DNA of 64,000 nucleotides from Apteryx mantelli (lineage: Eukaryota; Chordata; Aves; Apterygiformes; Apterygidae): the NCBI RefSeq assembly GCF_036417845.1, contig NC_089983.1, positions 24,085,207 through 24,149,206 on the forward strand, in the 5' to 3' direction. Positions 11,748 through 23,446 of this stretch are shown piece after piece. Position numbers and translations under genes: made by a program. The notes beneath the pieces were generated by a model, which saw only the letters and a list, made by a program, of their open reading frames with translations, did not search any database and was not told the origin of the DNA. Numbering within the stretch: position 1 is the stretch's first letter; each line of letters starts with the position of its first letter.

Positions 11748-12243
11748 GTAGAAGTAGAGAACAGATATTCTATAATTTCCCCTTTTTCCCTTCATCCAAC
11801 ATGCAAACGAGGCATGTTTCACTGTGAGAAATTAACAAGATAATACCTCCTGCACCACAAAAGCATGCACACTCATACAGAACATCTGGTCTGTAAAAGA
11901 ATGCTTGTGGACCATTTATTCCATCACTTTCCATCATGGCAGGATTGTACTAATGATTCTTGAACTGTTTCTAAGGGATGGATCTCTAATACCTTCTATG
12001 AAAGTGATCCTGTAGTCTCCCTTGTCAGTTATTCTCTAACATTATTCTCATACTGATGGGCTTTTCCCCCTAATGTCTCAGTTATACTTTCCTCACTAGA
12101 CATAAATAACTATTATTTCCTTCGTATTTTTCCTTCACTTATGTTTCTTCCTTATTTATCCTCCTTCTTTTCTTTTGATGGTCAATTTGTTAAAATGAAT
12201 TCTAAGGCTTTGGTTTTTGTTTGTCTGTTGCTATAAAAATCAG

Positions 12244-12360
12244 ATGAGAAAGGAGGCAACGGTAGTAGTTACTGCTGATAAAGCCACAGAACAAATGGTA
12301 ATAACAAGAACTAGAGGAGTTGCTACTTCACAAGAACAAATGCACATCCCTCATGAAAAG
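12244..12360 (+). CDS. TTN: Titin central Z-repeat exon a
   Basis: 117 nt, 39 codons, phase 0-0, starting MRKEATVVVTADKA and ending HIPHEK. Compared with the next three Z-repeat exons it is 21 nt shorter, missing part of the segment after the initial RKE. Donor AAAAG|GTGAAT. By order it matches one of human exons 9-13. Confidence 0.92.
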
Positions 12361-13396
12361 GTGAATACAGATGTTACCCATGACTATCATGCCCTATTTT
12401 GTTCATAAAACTAATACCTAATTAAAAAGACAAGCCTATGAACAGGACTAGAGACATACAATTGTATTATTTTTCCCTTTATATATGTTCACTCTTCTAG
12501 TTTACATTGCTGTCATTCTCCTAATCCTTCCTTGATGATGACTGCCTTTCTCTTGTTACTCACTTCCATGGTTAATGCCTAAGAATGCAATAGATAAACT
12601 TGTGAAAAATTAATTTAGAAAAAATCTATTGTTTACATATTGTATGCTGGTTTACCAGATAACAGTCTCAATCATTTTAAGAAATGGCATGTAGGAAATA
12701 TGTCTTAAATATTCCTTCTTGTTTTGCGTCTGTTTCTAAGCTTGCCGTTTGTAGGCTGCTTTATTTGTTGTCAACATAGTGGGTCAAAAAAGGGAGGATT
12801 CTTCATTTAAACCAATTTTGAAAATACTGGCAAGTAATCGGAAGTCATATTATTTTAGCACATATTTTATCAGATGAATTTAATTTAATTGAAGATCAGC
12901 TTTTGAAAAGAAATGTCATATTTGCATTCCTACTGAAATGCATGAGAAAGAAAGTGTAACCTATCTTTAGAGTATTGAGAAACAAGAATCCACCTGGGCA
13001 GAAACTACAAATCATGTTTGTGTGCAGGTTGCATATGAATGTTTTGGCAAAATGAAATTTACCTAAAACCTGTTTTTAAAATCATAAACTTTCTCAAACA
13101 GATTATGATGTGGAACAATTTTTCTGTGATTCTATTTCTTTTATTACTGCCTTGAGTAGCAAAACAAGCATTTGTGGAATATTACATTATTTTTCTGCTA
13201 AATATATATTAACTATATGAAAAGGCTACTTATGTTGTTATTGCTATTTCCAGACTAGATGATTCTGAAATACAGAGTTTGACATTTTTTCCTCCCTTTT
13301 CCTCATTTATATACTCTTTTCCAAATGAATAGAAAATCACATACCTTATACTCGAAAGAATATGTAATTTAAACTTTCTTATTTGTAAACATCCAG
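12361..13396 (+). other. TTN: Intron between central Z-repeats a and b
   Basis: I looked here for a fifth central Z-repeat exon (AG, then a VRKE-like start and a 138-nt open frame) and saw none. A GCATGAGAAAGAAAGTGTAA stretch near 12940 is too short and soon meets a stop. Confidence 0.6.
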
Positions 13397-13534
13397 GTAA
13401 GAAAGGAACCAGAGAAAACTCCAGTGCCCAGGATAATAATTGCTACAGATAAAGTCACAGAGCAGGAAAGAATATCAAGAGCTAGAGAAGAAATATCTAC
13501 TAGACATGAGCAAGTGCACATTGCTCATGAAAAG
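13397..13534 (+). CDS. TTN: Titin central Z-repeat exon b
   Basis: 138 nt, 46 codons, phase 0-0: starts VRKEPEKTPVPRIIIATDK and ends VHIAHEK. It has the classic 46-residue length of central Z-repeats. In known titins these cassettes are differentially spliced between muscles and set alpha-actinin binding. Acceptor CATCCAG, donor AAAAG|GTGAAT. Confidence 0.93.
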
Positions 13535-14362
13535 GTGAATAAATCTGTTGCAGATGTTTAACTCATTGTTATACCCTACTAAATTAAAAAAACCTCATTC
13601 TTCATCAAGTGTCCTATATATCTTCCCTCTGCTTCTTTATGAAAAGATGATTCCAAAAGCAAAAATTTTGTAAAGCAGCCTATTCCAGACATAGGCCCAG
13701 CATTTCAGTTTCAGTTCTGTTGAATTCATAGCAGTTCAAGTCCACAGAGGAACATTGAAACTGCCCTTCATATGGGTCCTTTGAGCTTTATGGATTTTAT
13801 TACTCGGATACTCAGAATTTCACCTGATGATTAATAACCTTTGCTTTTTGTCTGAAGGTAGATTTCTGAAGATAAATTTTAAAGGTTAATTCTCATGATA
13901 GGATAGTACTTATTTACATGTGGAGTTTGATTTAATGAAGCTCATATTTGGGTAAAGACTGAGTGTGCTTGCTAGACCATATTCTAGAACCATTGTTCAC
14001 TGGAGTAGCCTATGGGTAGTTCCATTGGCTGATGGGAGTAAATATTCAGTCAGTAATAGTAATTTTTATGCGAACAGTTTTTACAGAACAGAACAATGAT
14101 CTATGACAATTAACTAAGAGGCGGGAAGACTTTTCTTTAATTCACACACAGATTAATATAATACATTAATGACTTTGAATGCACTTTGAATGCAGATAAG
14201 AGAGATATCGGTCTGCACAAAGTAATTATTCCATTTCACAGGTGATGTTTTTCTCCTGTTGATATACATTCTCAAACTTTGTCCCACTTTCCTGAAAAAA
14301 ACATGTAATTCTGACAGAAGACATAATCGATTACTATTATTTTTCTTTACCATAAAAACTAG

Positions 14363-14500
14363 ATAAGAAAGGAAGATGTGAAACCTTCTGTACCTAAGGT
14401 AGTAATTACCACTGATAAACCTAAAGCACCCATCATAATATCGAAAAGTAAAGAAGGAATTGCTACAAAACAAGAACAAGTAAGCATAACCCATGAAAAG
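14363..14500 (+). CDS. TTN: Titin central Z-repeat exon c
   Basis: 138 nt, phase 0-0: starts IRKEDVKPSVPKVVITTDK and ends SITHEK. Same length and layout as repeats b and d. Donor AAAAG|GTGAAT. Confidence 0.93.
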
Positions 14501-14968
14501 GTGAATAGCACTATTACAAATGTAGTATTTGTTTTCTTAACCTCTATTCTCTGCAAACCTTATGTTTCCCTCAACAAATACTAACTATACTTTTCCAGCT
14601 CATTTTTTCTAAAATATATTCTACCTATAAACTTTTAGAACTGCTGTTAATTGGACTGTATTATTCCACCTTCATCTTTCTCTGTTTTCATTAATAACCA
14701 TAATTCTCTTATGACTGACCTTTAACTTCTATCTTTCTCCTGAAATGCATGTTAATGTTTTTAAATCATGACTTTTTATTTAAACAGATGTTAAGCTGTA
14801 ACAGTACTCATTAGTATACATGTAATACAGAGCTGTTCTGTCTGCAGTGCAAAAGGATCTAGAACCTTAATTCCCCTTCCCTATTCTCATTCCAATATGC
14901 TTTCCCATTCTTCAAATACCTTCAAGATCATATGTAACTGTAACTTTTGTTTCTGTTACAATAATCAG

Positions 14969-15106
14969 ATTAAAAAGGAAGCTAAGAAAACTACTGTAGT
15001 TCCGAAAATAATTGCCACTGATAAAACCAAAGCACCAGTCACAGTGTCCAGAACTAGAGAAGAAATTACATCTAAGCAAGAACAAATTCATCTAGCTTGT
15101 GATCAG
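14969..15106 (+). CDS. TTN: Titin central Z-repeat exon d
   Basis: 138 nt, phase 0-0: starts IKKEAKKTTVVPKIIATDK and ends IHLACDQ. Donor ATCAG|GTGAAT. The intron just downstream carries both of the short motifs seen after repeats b and c. Confidence 0.93.
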
Positions 15107-16733
15107 GTGAATAAAGCTGTTGCAGATGTGAATAGCACTGGTTACAACTTATTTTATCTGCAAATTTAATCTTGCAAGGGCTACTTGAGTATGCACTCAA
15201 ATTCATTCTTGATAATATAGCTGTTAAGTGGAATAATTGTCCAGAAACAGAGTCAGTGTGACTAATTAAGCTTCTAGTGATATCAAAATTCATGTCTCAC
15301 CCTTTTAAGAAATGCCACTTTTAAGGGTACATTCACATTTCTTTGTGAAAGCCTGCCACCAACCAATGACTTTCAAGTAACGTTTGCTTGCTCAAGATTC
15401 TGACTCTGCAATCTTTTTTTCCTACAAGCTGATTCCCTTCAATTTTATGGTTGTCAGACCAAACAAGCTCTCTTTATTAGAGTTTGAATAGTATTGTTCT
15501 TTGTACAATACATACTTTAACATTCAGTTCAATTCTGCACAGTTTATTACTTCAGACAGTCAGATGTTTGTTGATGCTGCTCTGTTCCACTAGAATCCAC
15601 AATAGAAAGGCTATTCTATTATAGTAAAGGCAAGAGCTCTCATCTGTGGAAGAAAAGCACGATTGCTAACATTAGGTCATAGTCTGCTTTTTTTTTTTTT
15701 TTTTTTTGAGTTTGTTTAATTTGTTAGAAGTAGAATGGTACATTCAAAAAATACTGTAATGAGTTACAATTAAGAGAGCATGGCATGTAAAATACACTCT
15801 GAGGAGCCAGAGTGCTGAGAGATTACAATTAATTGTTAGATGGTGTAAACTGAGGGCCAAATTCAAAGTGGTACAAATGATTTTGAAATTGGCAACAGTA
15901 CTGAAGAAGTAGTCTCTGTTACTTAAAGCCTACTTTAATAATAAAACAAAACTTCTACAAGCAATCACATTTTGGCCTAGCTTAGGTATTTTATTTTAAG
16001 GTGGATGTGATAATGATCTTAAAATCTGCATTAAATTATCCATTAGGTATTTTCCCACCTACAAGACATATATTTTACATTATGTGAAATGTAATGCGTA
16101 GAACATCCAGATCAGTTTTAGATCAGTGTAGAAACTGACATTATTCAGCAGTTATCAGGAAAAAAACAAGTGCCCTGACGCAAAAGCATTATTTCCCATT
16201 TCTCAGGAGGCTCAGTTTTCCTGTTCTAGTAGAATCATTTAAGTAGATTAGAATTTACAGATATGCTTGTGGTAAAATTTTTATGTACATATACTTTAGT
16301 AAATACATTCAAGTCAGATGCCAGACACATTCTGTTTTTTTAGTAGCATTAAATAGTTAAGTGGAGCTGATGAGCATACAAACTTAAAAATTATATGCAC
16401 ATTTAAATACATGCTGTACTATTAGACAAGTAGCCATAAATGTGACTATGAAGTATTTAAAGTGGGTGTGCAGACAGATATTTATATATATAAGGCATAT
16501 AAGAATAGGTATATTCCATATACATGAAGATAGAGCTTGGAAAAAAATGTGTCTATATTTGAATCTACTGACTCTGAAATGTGGTTATGGGTGAATACAT
16601 TTGATGTTTACATCATTAATTTTGCATATGTATGGATGGATTGTACCCTCTCTTTGTCTGAAATATTGCTAGATGTGTAAGCCTTTAATATCATGATGGA
16701 CATTTATATAAATTTTACCAATGTTATCTGTAG
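15107..16733 (+). other. TTN: Intron between central Z-repeat d and the last Z-repeat
   Basis: 1.6 kb, AT-rich, with a poly-T run of about 20 near 15690-15709. No further Z-repeat exon and no interspersed repeat recognised. Confidence 0.75.
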
Positions 16734-17009
16734 ATTGAAGCTGGAAAAAGGGCTGAAGCCGTAGCTACAGTTGTTGCAGCTGTTGATCAGGCACGTGTTA
16801 GATCACCTTGGGAACCAGAACATGCAGATGAAGCCTATGTCAAGCAGACAGCTTTGGAATATGGCTATAAAGAGCGTGCTGTAACAGAACGCATTGCTGA
16901 GGCACCAGCAGAACGTCATGTTGTCACTAAAGAAGTTAAAACTGTTTATGTTCCTCCTGAAAAACATATTTCAGATGCTGAAAAGAAGGAAGTTCATATA
17001 TCAACAGAG
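16734..17009 (+). CDS. TTN: Titin exon 14: last Z-repeat and linker
   Basis: 276 nt, phase 0-0. Begins with the alpha-actinin-binding type repeat (KRAEAVATVVAAVDQARV), followed by YGYKERAVTERIAEAP and a charged linker ending HISTE. Matches human exon 14 (Z-repeat 7) in order and sequence. Confidence 0.93.
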
Positions 17010-17125
17010 GTTAGACTCAGTTTACATGGTGATCTTTTCCAAAAGCTCTGTTTCAATGAAACATTCTGTTTTCAGTTTGGGGAATGGCCTCACATTCTCA
17101 ACAACCTTTTCATTGCTTCATGTAG

Positions 17126-17251
17126 ATTAAAAGAGCCACAGAAATGAAGACTGAGAAAACAATTCATGTGGAACCCCCACGACCACGCACAGCAAGTCCT
17201 CATTTCACAGTCTCCAAAATTGCTGTTCCTAAACCAGATCATACTTATGAG
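17126..17251 (+). CDS. TTN: Titin exon 15: linker (RPRTASPHFTVSKI)
   Basis: 126 nt, 42 codons, phase 0-0. Holds the conserved RPRTASPHFTVSKIAVPK block, ending HTYE. Unstructured linker between the Z-repeats and Ig Z3. Confidence 0.93.
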
Positions 17252-18358
17252 GTGAGAGTGTATAGGAGGAGAACAGCATGCTCATTTAAAATAACTGGTG
17301 GGTCTCCCATTCCATTTGGCTCTTCCTCCCGCTCTAGTGTGGTGCTTTCCTGGGAAGAAGAAGGGTTGTATACTCTCTGCGGTTGTTTTTGTCCTCTCTT
17401 TTGACAAATAAAGAGGAATTCTGTAAACAAATGTATGTACCACTAAAATATGGTTTGTAATCTTTACTTATTTAAACAAGCTTCTTATTTGTTAAAGGAT
17501 GCAACTTCAATACTTGATGTCATACAATGAAATCCTAAATATTTATTATACAACTTACATTTTTTTATGGAGTAGAAGTATCTCTCTCCAAGCTTATTAT
17601 TTGCATTTTCCACTAGTACATTAATAACAGTGCTTCTTTCTTCCTTGCAGTTTACTGCATCCTAAACTAATTTTTGAAATACACTGTATCCAGACTGCAT
17701 AATATGACACCATGCATTTTGCATGTTGTTTTTTCCATTCTTCAATTTGAGTCCTTCACATAATATTAAATGTTCACACTTAATTAATTTTCTCATTCAA
17801 GCGCACTTTATCTCTTCACGTGAATTTTAAAGATGAGCTGGTTTTTTTTTTCCTCAAACATAATTAAACAGGACAAAAATTACCTAAAATACCCTTAAAT
17901 ACTTTATTTAAAAAAAAAATACCCTGGATGTTATCCATTACTATATTATGCCTACAATAACATTTTGAAATCTTTTCAGGCATTTTAATCACTGTCAGAC
18001 CTATAATTAGTGGTATAACTTATTGCAGAGGTAAGACCTCATGAATAAGACTGGAGGACACTTAGCATGTTTCATTTAAGAGCTTCCTGACAATTTAAAG
18101 ATTAAATTCTGAAGTCAAAAGTAAGACAATATTTAAATATTAGACAAATCAAAGATAATAAAAGGATATTATATTTCCAGTATTCTGATACTATAAGCTG
18201 AAACTAGAAGCTATTTTTATATATTGTTTTTGCAGTGTCAACAAATAAGTAACTAAGGAAGCAACTGGTGCATATTCAATCTGTTTGAGAAATATACTAT
18301 GCCTCCTTTGAAAACAGAAGAACGACAAAGCTGTAACTTTTTCTCTTCTCTTCCCTAG
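17252..18358 (+). other. TTN: Intron 15 of titin
   Basis: 1.1 kb of AT-rich DNA without a recognisable feature apart from short T and A runs (about 17838-17850 and 17911-17920). Confidence 0.75.
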
Positions 18359-18637
18359 GTTTCCATAGCAGGATCTGCCATGGCTACTCTGGAAAAAGAG
18401 TTATCAGCGACTTCTGTGCAAAAGATCACCAAGCCTGTGAAACCACCTCAGCTAAAGCCACATGAAGTCAGGATAAAACCAGAGCCAATAGCCCCTCCAC
18501 AGTTTCCCTTTGGAGAGACTGCTGAGACTTATAAAAGCCGCTATGATGTTGAGACTAAAAAAGAGACAGGTGTAAGCATTAAAGGTGAAGCAGTGCGGGA
18601 GGAACACTTGGTACTGCAGAAAGAAGGTGAAGCAAAG
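18359..18637 (+). CDS. TTN: Titin exon 16: linker (SIAGSAMATLEKELSAT)
   Basis: 279 nt, 93 codons, phase 0-0. Starts VSIAGSAMATLEKELSAT; contains PQFPFGETAETYKS and ends EGEAK. Unstructured Z-disc linker matching human exon 16. It has the length of an Ig exon but is not an Ig. Confidence 0.93.
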
Positions 18638-18830
18638 GTATGTCACTAAGCAAATTTCAATCCCTTTGACTGACTTTCATCTTAAAAAACATAGTATTGC
18701 TTAGCTGGTTTGTTCACTCGTTACAGTTTTCCCCTTTTACAACATCCTGCTGACTTTTTAGTTCTTCGTTGATTTATACAAATACTTCTAAGGACCTAAT
18801 ATTTTCCTATGGCAAGCAAAGAGCTTTCCT

Positions 18831-18879
18831 TATTCCTAAATTCCTAATTCCTATTCCTATTCCTAAATTCCCTAAATTC
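18831..18879 (+). repeat. Short degenerate ATTCCTA tandem repeat
   Basis: About 49 bp of imperfect TTCCTA/ATTCCTAA units in the intron between exons 16 and 17. Confidence 0.6.
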
Positions 18880-18947
18880 TTGTCTTACCTAAATCCTGCT
18901 GTTTATTTCCTTGGCTTTGTTTATTAACTGTGCTTTAAACAACCTAG

Positions 18948-19013
18948 GTGACAGAAGCTGCAAGAGTTCCTGTGCCTGCAGAAATCCCTGCTACTCCACC
19001 CACCTTAATCTCT
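18948..19013 (+). CDS. TTN: Titin exon 17: 22-residue linker
   Basis: 66 nt, phase 0-0: VTEAARVPVPAEIPATPP and four more residues. It joins directly to the GLKN start of Ig Z3 in the next exon, as in human titin. Donor GTAAGT. Confidence 0.92.
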
Positions 19014-19506
19014 GTAAGTAATTTGAACATAGATAAGGGAAGTACACTGTGGTTTTATGTCTATTGTATTCTAATTTTTTTATTTGAAAACTTGGCCATG
19101 AAAATTTGGCTTTATTTAATCTTTTTACCTCTTTGTGGGACTTACTCAGCCATACACTTGATCACTGAAACAAACTATCTTGAATGTCTATTATGGGGGT
19201 GATTCTTTGCAATCATGTCACATACTAGGTTGATCTTTGCTGCAGTGGGACATTTCTCCCCATGATCTACAGAAAGATCAAATCCCTTTTCATTTTCTTG
19301 TTGATGATAGTAATGTTCAGAGAACCCAAATCAAGTTTCAAATAACTCCCTTTGGAAAATGCTGATTTTTTCCAGATACACTGGGAAATAGAACCCTGTT
19401 TTGAAGTACACATTGTATTTTCCATTCAAAGGGGATTTAATTATTAAAAAGTCTATTTAGGAGTGAAAATATATACTAAGTATGATCCTTATTTTTTGTT
19501 ATACAG

Positions 19507-19765
19507 GGCCTTAAAAATAAGACTGTGACTGAAGGTGAGTCTGTCACTCTGGACTGCAACATCTCTGGTCATCCTCAGCCTACTGTGACATGGTACAGGG
19601 AAGACTACAAGATTGAGAGCTCAATGGACTTCCAGATCACTTTCAAAGCAGGACTTGCTCGCCTTGTGATTCGTGAAGCCTTTGCAGAAGACAGTGGAAG
19701 ATTTACCTGCACTGCCACCAATAAAGCTGGGAGTGTCAGCACATCTTGTCACTTGCATGTGAAGG
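19507..19765 (+). CDS. TTN: Titin exon 18: Ig Z3; GC splice donor
   Basis: 259 nt, phase 0 to phase 1. Complete Ig (VTLDCNISGHPQPTVTWY, then SGRFTCTATNKAG). The frame requires the exon to end with G at 19765, so the intron starts GCAAGT: a GC-AG intron with otherwise perfect donor consensus. No GT in register is available nearby. Confidence 0.92.
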
Positions 19766-20084
19766 GCAAGTATATTTATCACTGAGAAGATTATCATTTT
19801 GTTAACTACATATTGCTTAGAATATAACTTAGACACTTTGTCAGCTGCCAAAGTAAAACATGTGTCTTGAATTGCTCTCCAGGACTGTTAGGAAATAGGG
19901 CTGTAAGAATATCGGAAGATGTCCAAATGTGGGTTTGTAGGCTCCTAATTAGCTCCTTCAGTGCAAGTACTGGCCCTTTCAGCCAAATTATTATCTAACC
20001 TTCTCTGTCTCTGTATTACCTAAACTCACTGCTTAAGCACTTTTGAAGTATTCTAAAATCCACTATATCATATTTGCCTTGCAG

Positions 20085-20145
20085 TTTCAGAGGAAATCGA
20101 GACTCGAGAAACCATTTCTGAGAAGGCTGTTACAGAAGAGAAACG
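20085..20145 (+). CDS. TTN: Titin exon 19: short acidic linker
   Basis: 61 nt, phase 1 to phase 2: VSEEIETRETISEKAVTEEK plus a split Arg codon. Matches human VSEEFEKETTAVTEK in position. It lies between Ig Z3 and Z4. Confidence 0.9.
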
Positions 20146-20258
20146 GTAAAGTTACTTTACTAAACAGACTGCTCCTACTGTGGTCATTAGTTTCTTGCAT
20201 GCTGTTTATGACAGCTTCAGACATAAGCTCACTTACCTGCACTGGAATCTTATTTCAG

Positions 20259-20471
20259 CTATGTGGAGACAAAGGATGTTGTAATGGAAGATGTCTCTGT
20301 TGCAACAGAGGAAGTATCTGGAGAAGCCATACCTCCTTTCTTTATAAGAAAACCTGTGGTACATAAATTAATTGAAGGTGGGAGCATCATTTTTGAGTGC
20401 CAAGTTGGGGGCAACCCAAAGCCACATGTCTACTGGAAAAAAGGTGGAGTTCCTCTTACGACTGGCTACAG
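20259..20471 (+). CDS. TTN: Titin exon 20: linker and first half of Ig Z4
   Basis: 213 nt, phase 2-2. A linker (YVETKDVVMEDVSVATEE), then Ig Z4 from PPFFIRKPVVHKLIEGG to HVYWKKGGVPLTTGYR. The split AG|A Arg codon is completed by exon 21. Confidence 0.94.
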
Positions 20472-21228
20472 GTACTTTGAATACCATATATAAAAACTAA
20501 ACATATTTTTAAAGAATATTTAATTGATAATACCATATTTTTGATTCTGCTATTGATGCTGAGCCAAATTCATCCCTCTTATAACATCACTGATTTCTTT
20601 GGATTTTTATTTTTCGAAGGGGAAAATCATAGAACCATCTCTTGCTATTGACATGTGACTTTTGCAGGATGCTAAAATTTTAAAATATAAATATTCAGAG
20701 AACCATAAAACAAGAAATGCTACAGATCTTTAAAAACAAATGAGAAAGAAATTTTGCCTTTGTTTTTTTTCTGTCTGTGTAATGTTTGCATTCTGTCTAT
20801 GCAAATGTTGGCTATAGAAAGCAACACACTTTCTAGCAGAGAAACAATATCCATACATTTGTGGCATTCTTGAAATATATCATGCTGTAATCAGCCATGC
20901 TAGGATAAGCCATGTGCGCATAGCATATACCATTTTACTGTGCATGGTAACTAGATCTCTGATATTTCATTTTATACTGCTGTTTTCATCCTAGTTCTAT
21001 TAGTAGCAGTAGAAGGAAAGCAGACCTGTCCTCTAATTGCAGCATGGTTACTTATCCTATGCTTTTCTGCAGATTCATTGAGTTAGAATTGCCCTGCACA
21101 AGTTTCTCTTTTTTCTTGTCTTGTACAAGTTAGTTGTGTAATTAGTCAGAATTACTCCTAAAAGCAAATTCATTAAGAAATCTGCTTATCAGAATTATGG
21201 AGAGCCTGTACTTTTATGCTGTCTGTAG

Positions 21229-21371
21229 ATACAAAGTGAGTTACAAACGAGAAACCGGGGAATGCAAACTCGAAATTTCCATGACTTTTGCCGATGATGC
21301 CGGAGAATACACTATTGTTGTTCGTAACAAACATGGAGAAGCTTCTGCAACGGTCTCCTTACTAGAAGAAG
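21229..21371 (+). CDS. TTN: Titin exon 21: second half of Ig Z4
   Basis: 143 nt, phase 2 to phase 1. YKVSYKRETGECKLEIS, then AGEYTIVVRNKHGEAS completes Ig Z4. Confidence 0.94.
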
Positions 21372-22049
21372 GTACACAGTAGATTAAGGGGATGAGAGAA
21401 GTAATTTTAAAAATTAATTTTAAAAGGGGGGAAAGATTTTAAATTATGCTGCAAATTCTTGACAGCCTAATTTGGTCAGTACAAGAAATGTAAGAGGGAG
21501 AGTGCTGATAGCTGTGCTTACTGGTGGCTCTGTTTCTGAAAAACAGACTATTGACATTAGGTTCTTGCAGAATTTGTAGTCTTTGCTAGAATGTGTAGCT
21601 ATAGGAGCTTTCCTCTGCTGGTGTTGATAGCACTCTACCTAACATGAGGCATGCACAGAGTGAAGTGAAGAAAGGTAGTTAAACAACTAACATGGTTGTT
21701 CTAATATTAAAAAAAAAAAAGATTTTTTTAAATTGTCCTTTTAAAAATTCATGAAGGGCTGTCAAGAGACAGAGAACTGTCAAGGAGAAATTGTAAAATA
21801 ATCTCTGTAGAGGTGGTTCCAGTTTGAGAATTAGAACATCTAAATTTCAGAGTAAAACTTTTACCTGTTTATAAAGCTCATCTGAGGATACCAGTCTTTG
21901 CATTTTATTACTGCTCATATTTTATTTGCTAAACAGACAGAATCTGTTTAATCACAAAAACTGCTAAAATAACTTTGTATTTGTTTTCTTTATTCAAGCC
22001 AGTGAAAACCACAAAAGCTTATGAAAATTAACGTGTTCTTAAATTTTAG

Positions 22050-22255
22050 CTGATTATGAGGCCCACATAAAATCGCAACAAGAAATGATGTACCAAACTC
22101 AGGTGACTGCATATGTACAAGAACCTAAAGTGGCTGAGGTAGCCCCAGCTATTTCATATGGTGATTTTGAAAAAGAATATGAGAAAGAACAAGCCCTAAT
22201 TAGGAAGAAAATGGCAAAAGATACAGTGGTGGTCAGAACTTTTGTAGAAGATGAG
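22050..22255 (+). CDS. TTN: Titin exon 22: charged helical linker
   Basis: 206 nt, phase 1 to phase 0. Contains YQTQVTAYVQEPKVAE and EKEYEKEQALIRKKMAKD, and ends VRTFVEDE. Predicted mostly helical linker between Z4 and Z5. Confidence 0.93.
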
Positions 22256-22393
22256 GTAAGTCTACCACTCCAGGCTCATTTTGTACGCTGACAGAAGCTG
22301 TTGGAATCTTTTTTTAATTTTACCAGTACACGCCACTTCTTTGCAAGATCATTATCTGACTCACAGACCTAATGGTCCTGCTTTTGTATATAG

Positions 22394-22624
22394 GAATTCC
22401 ACATTTCTTCTTTTGAAGAAAGACTTATCAAGGAAATTGAACTCAGAATTATTAAGACCACCTTAGATGAACTCCTTGAGGAGGATGGAGAGATGATGAT
22501 GGTTGATATTTCTGAATCTGAAGCTATTGAAGCAGGATTTGATTTAAGATTAAAGAATTACAGAACCTTTGAAGGAACAGGAGTTACTTTCCATTGCAAG
22601 ATGACTGGATACCCATTGCCCAAG
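22394..22624 (+). CDS. TTN: Titin exon 23: linker and first half of Ig Z5
   Basis: 231 nt, phase 0-0. EFHISSFEERLIKEIELR, a helical acidic stretch, then Ig Z5 starting FDLRLKNYRTFEGTGVTFHC and stopping at GYPLPK. Confidence 0.94.
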
Positions 22625-23201
22625 GTGCGTCAAACATGCATGACATTTATTTATATAAAAATTCCTCTGGTGCTGTACTTGAAAACTCCTTTAATAGCTA
22701 ATTCCCAGGAAACTCCTTAGTCATTCTACATAGGTAGAAAACAGCAAGTCTCAAAAGATATCCAATCGTTTGTTTTGATATCAAGCTGAATTTTCATTTT
22801 GTCCCTTAATACAATAGTGTTAGATTGGTTAGCCAGTTCAGAAGTAGGTTAGATTTTACAGTTAAAGAGGGTTTGCTTCTGAGTATCTCCAGATTAGCGC
22901 TCACAAGTTGGGAGCACAGTAGCAAGTGTGGTCTATATCATCTTGCTCTCTATCAAAATGGGCTTTATTTATAGTTCTAGCTGTAGAATACCAAGACTCA
23001 TGTCTCAGGCTATTGCCAAAACATATTACTTTAGTCTTACTTATTTCAAGCAAAAATATTAATGTTAGTACCTGTATGAAGGCTCTGATGATGTATCAGC
23101 TGAAAAATAGGGAGTTAGCCATGCATTGTATGCATGGGTCTTTACTAAATGTTTGTCTTTAGGAGAGCTCACTTAGCATTCCACTGTTTCTTTCCATGCA
23201 G

Positions 23202-23446
23202 ATTGCGTGGTACAAAGATGGTAAGCGCATTAGGCATGGAGAGCACTACCACATGGAAGTTCTGCAAGATGGCAGTGCCAGTATGCATTTACCTGTTGTT
23301 TTACCTGAAGATGAAGGAATTTATACTGTCTTTGCCAGTAACATGAAAGGAAATGCCATTTGCTCAGCAAAGCTCTATGTTGAGCCAGTTGCACCCACTG
23401 CAACTCCAGGTTATATGCCAGCACCAGAAGTTATGAGAAGATACAG
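23202..23446 (+). CDS. TTN: Titin exon 24: second half of Ig Z5 and linker
   Basis: 245 nt, phase 0 to phase 2. [16 protein letters not shown], then [16 protein letters not shown] completes Z5; a Pro-rich linker follows to MRRYR, whose last Arg is split AG|G. Confidence 0.94.
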
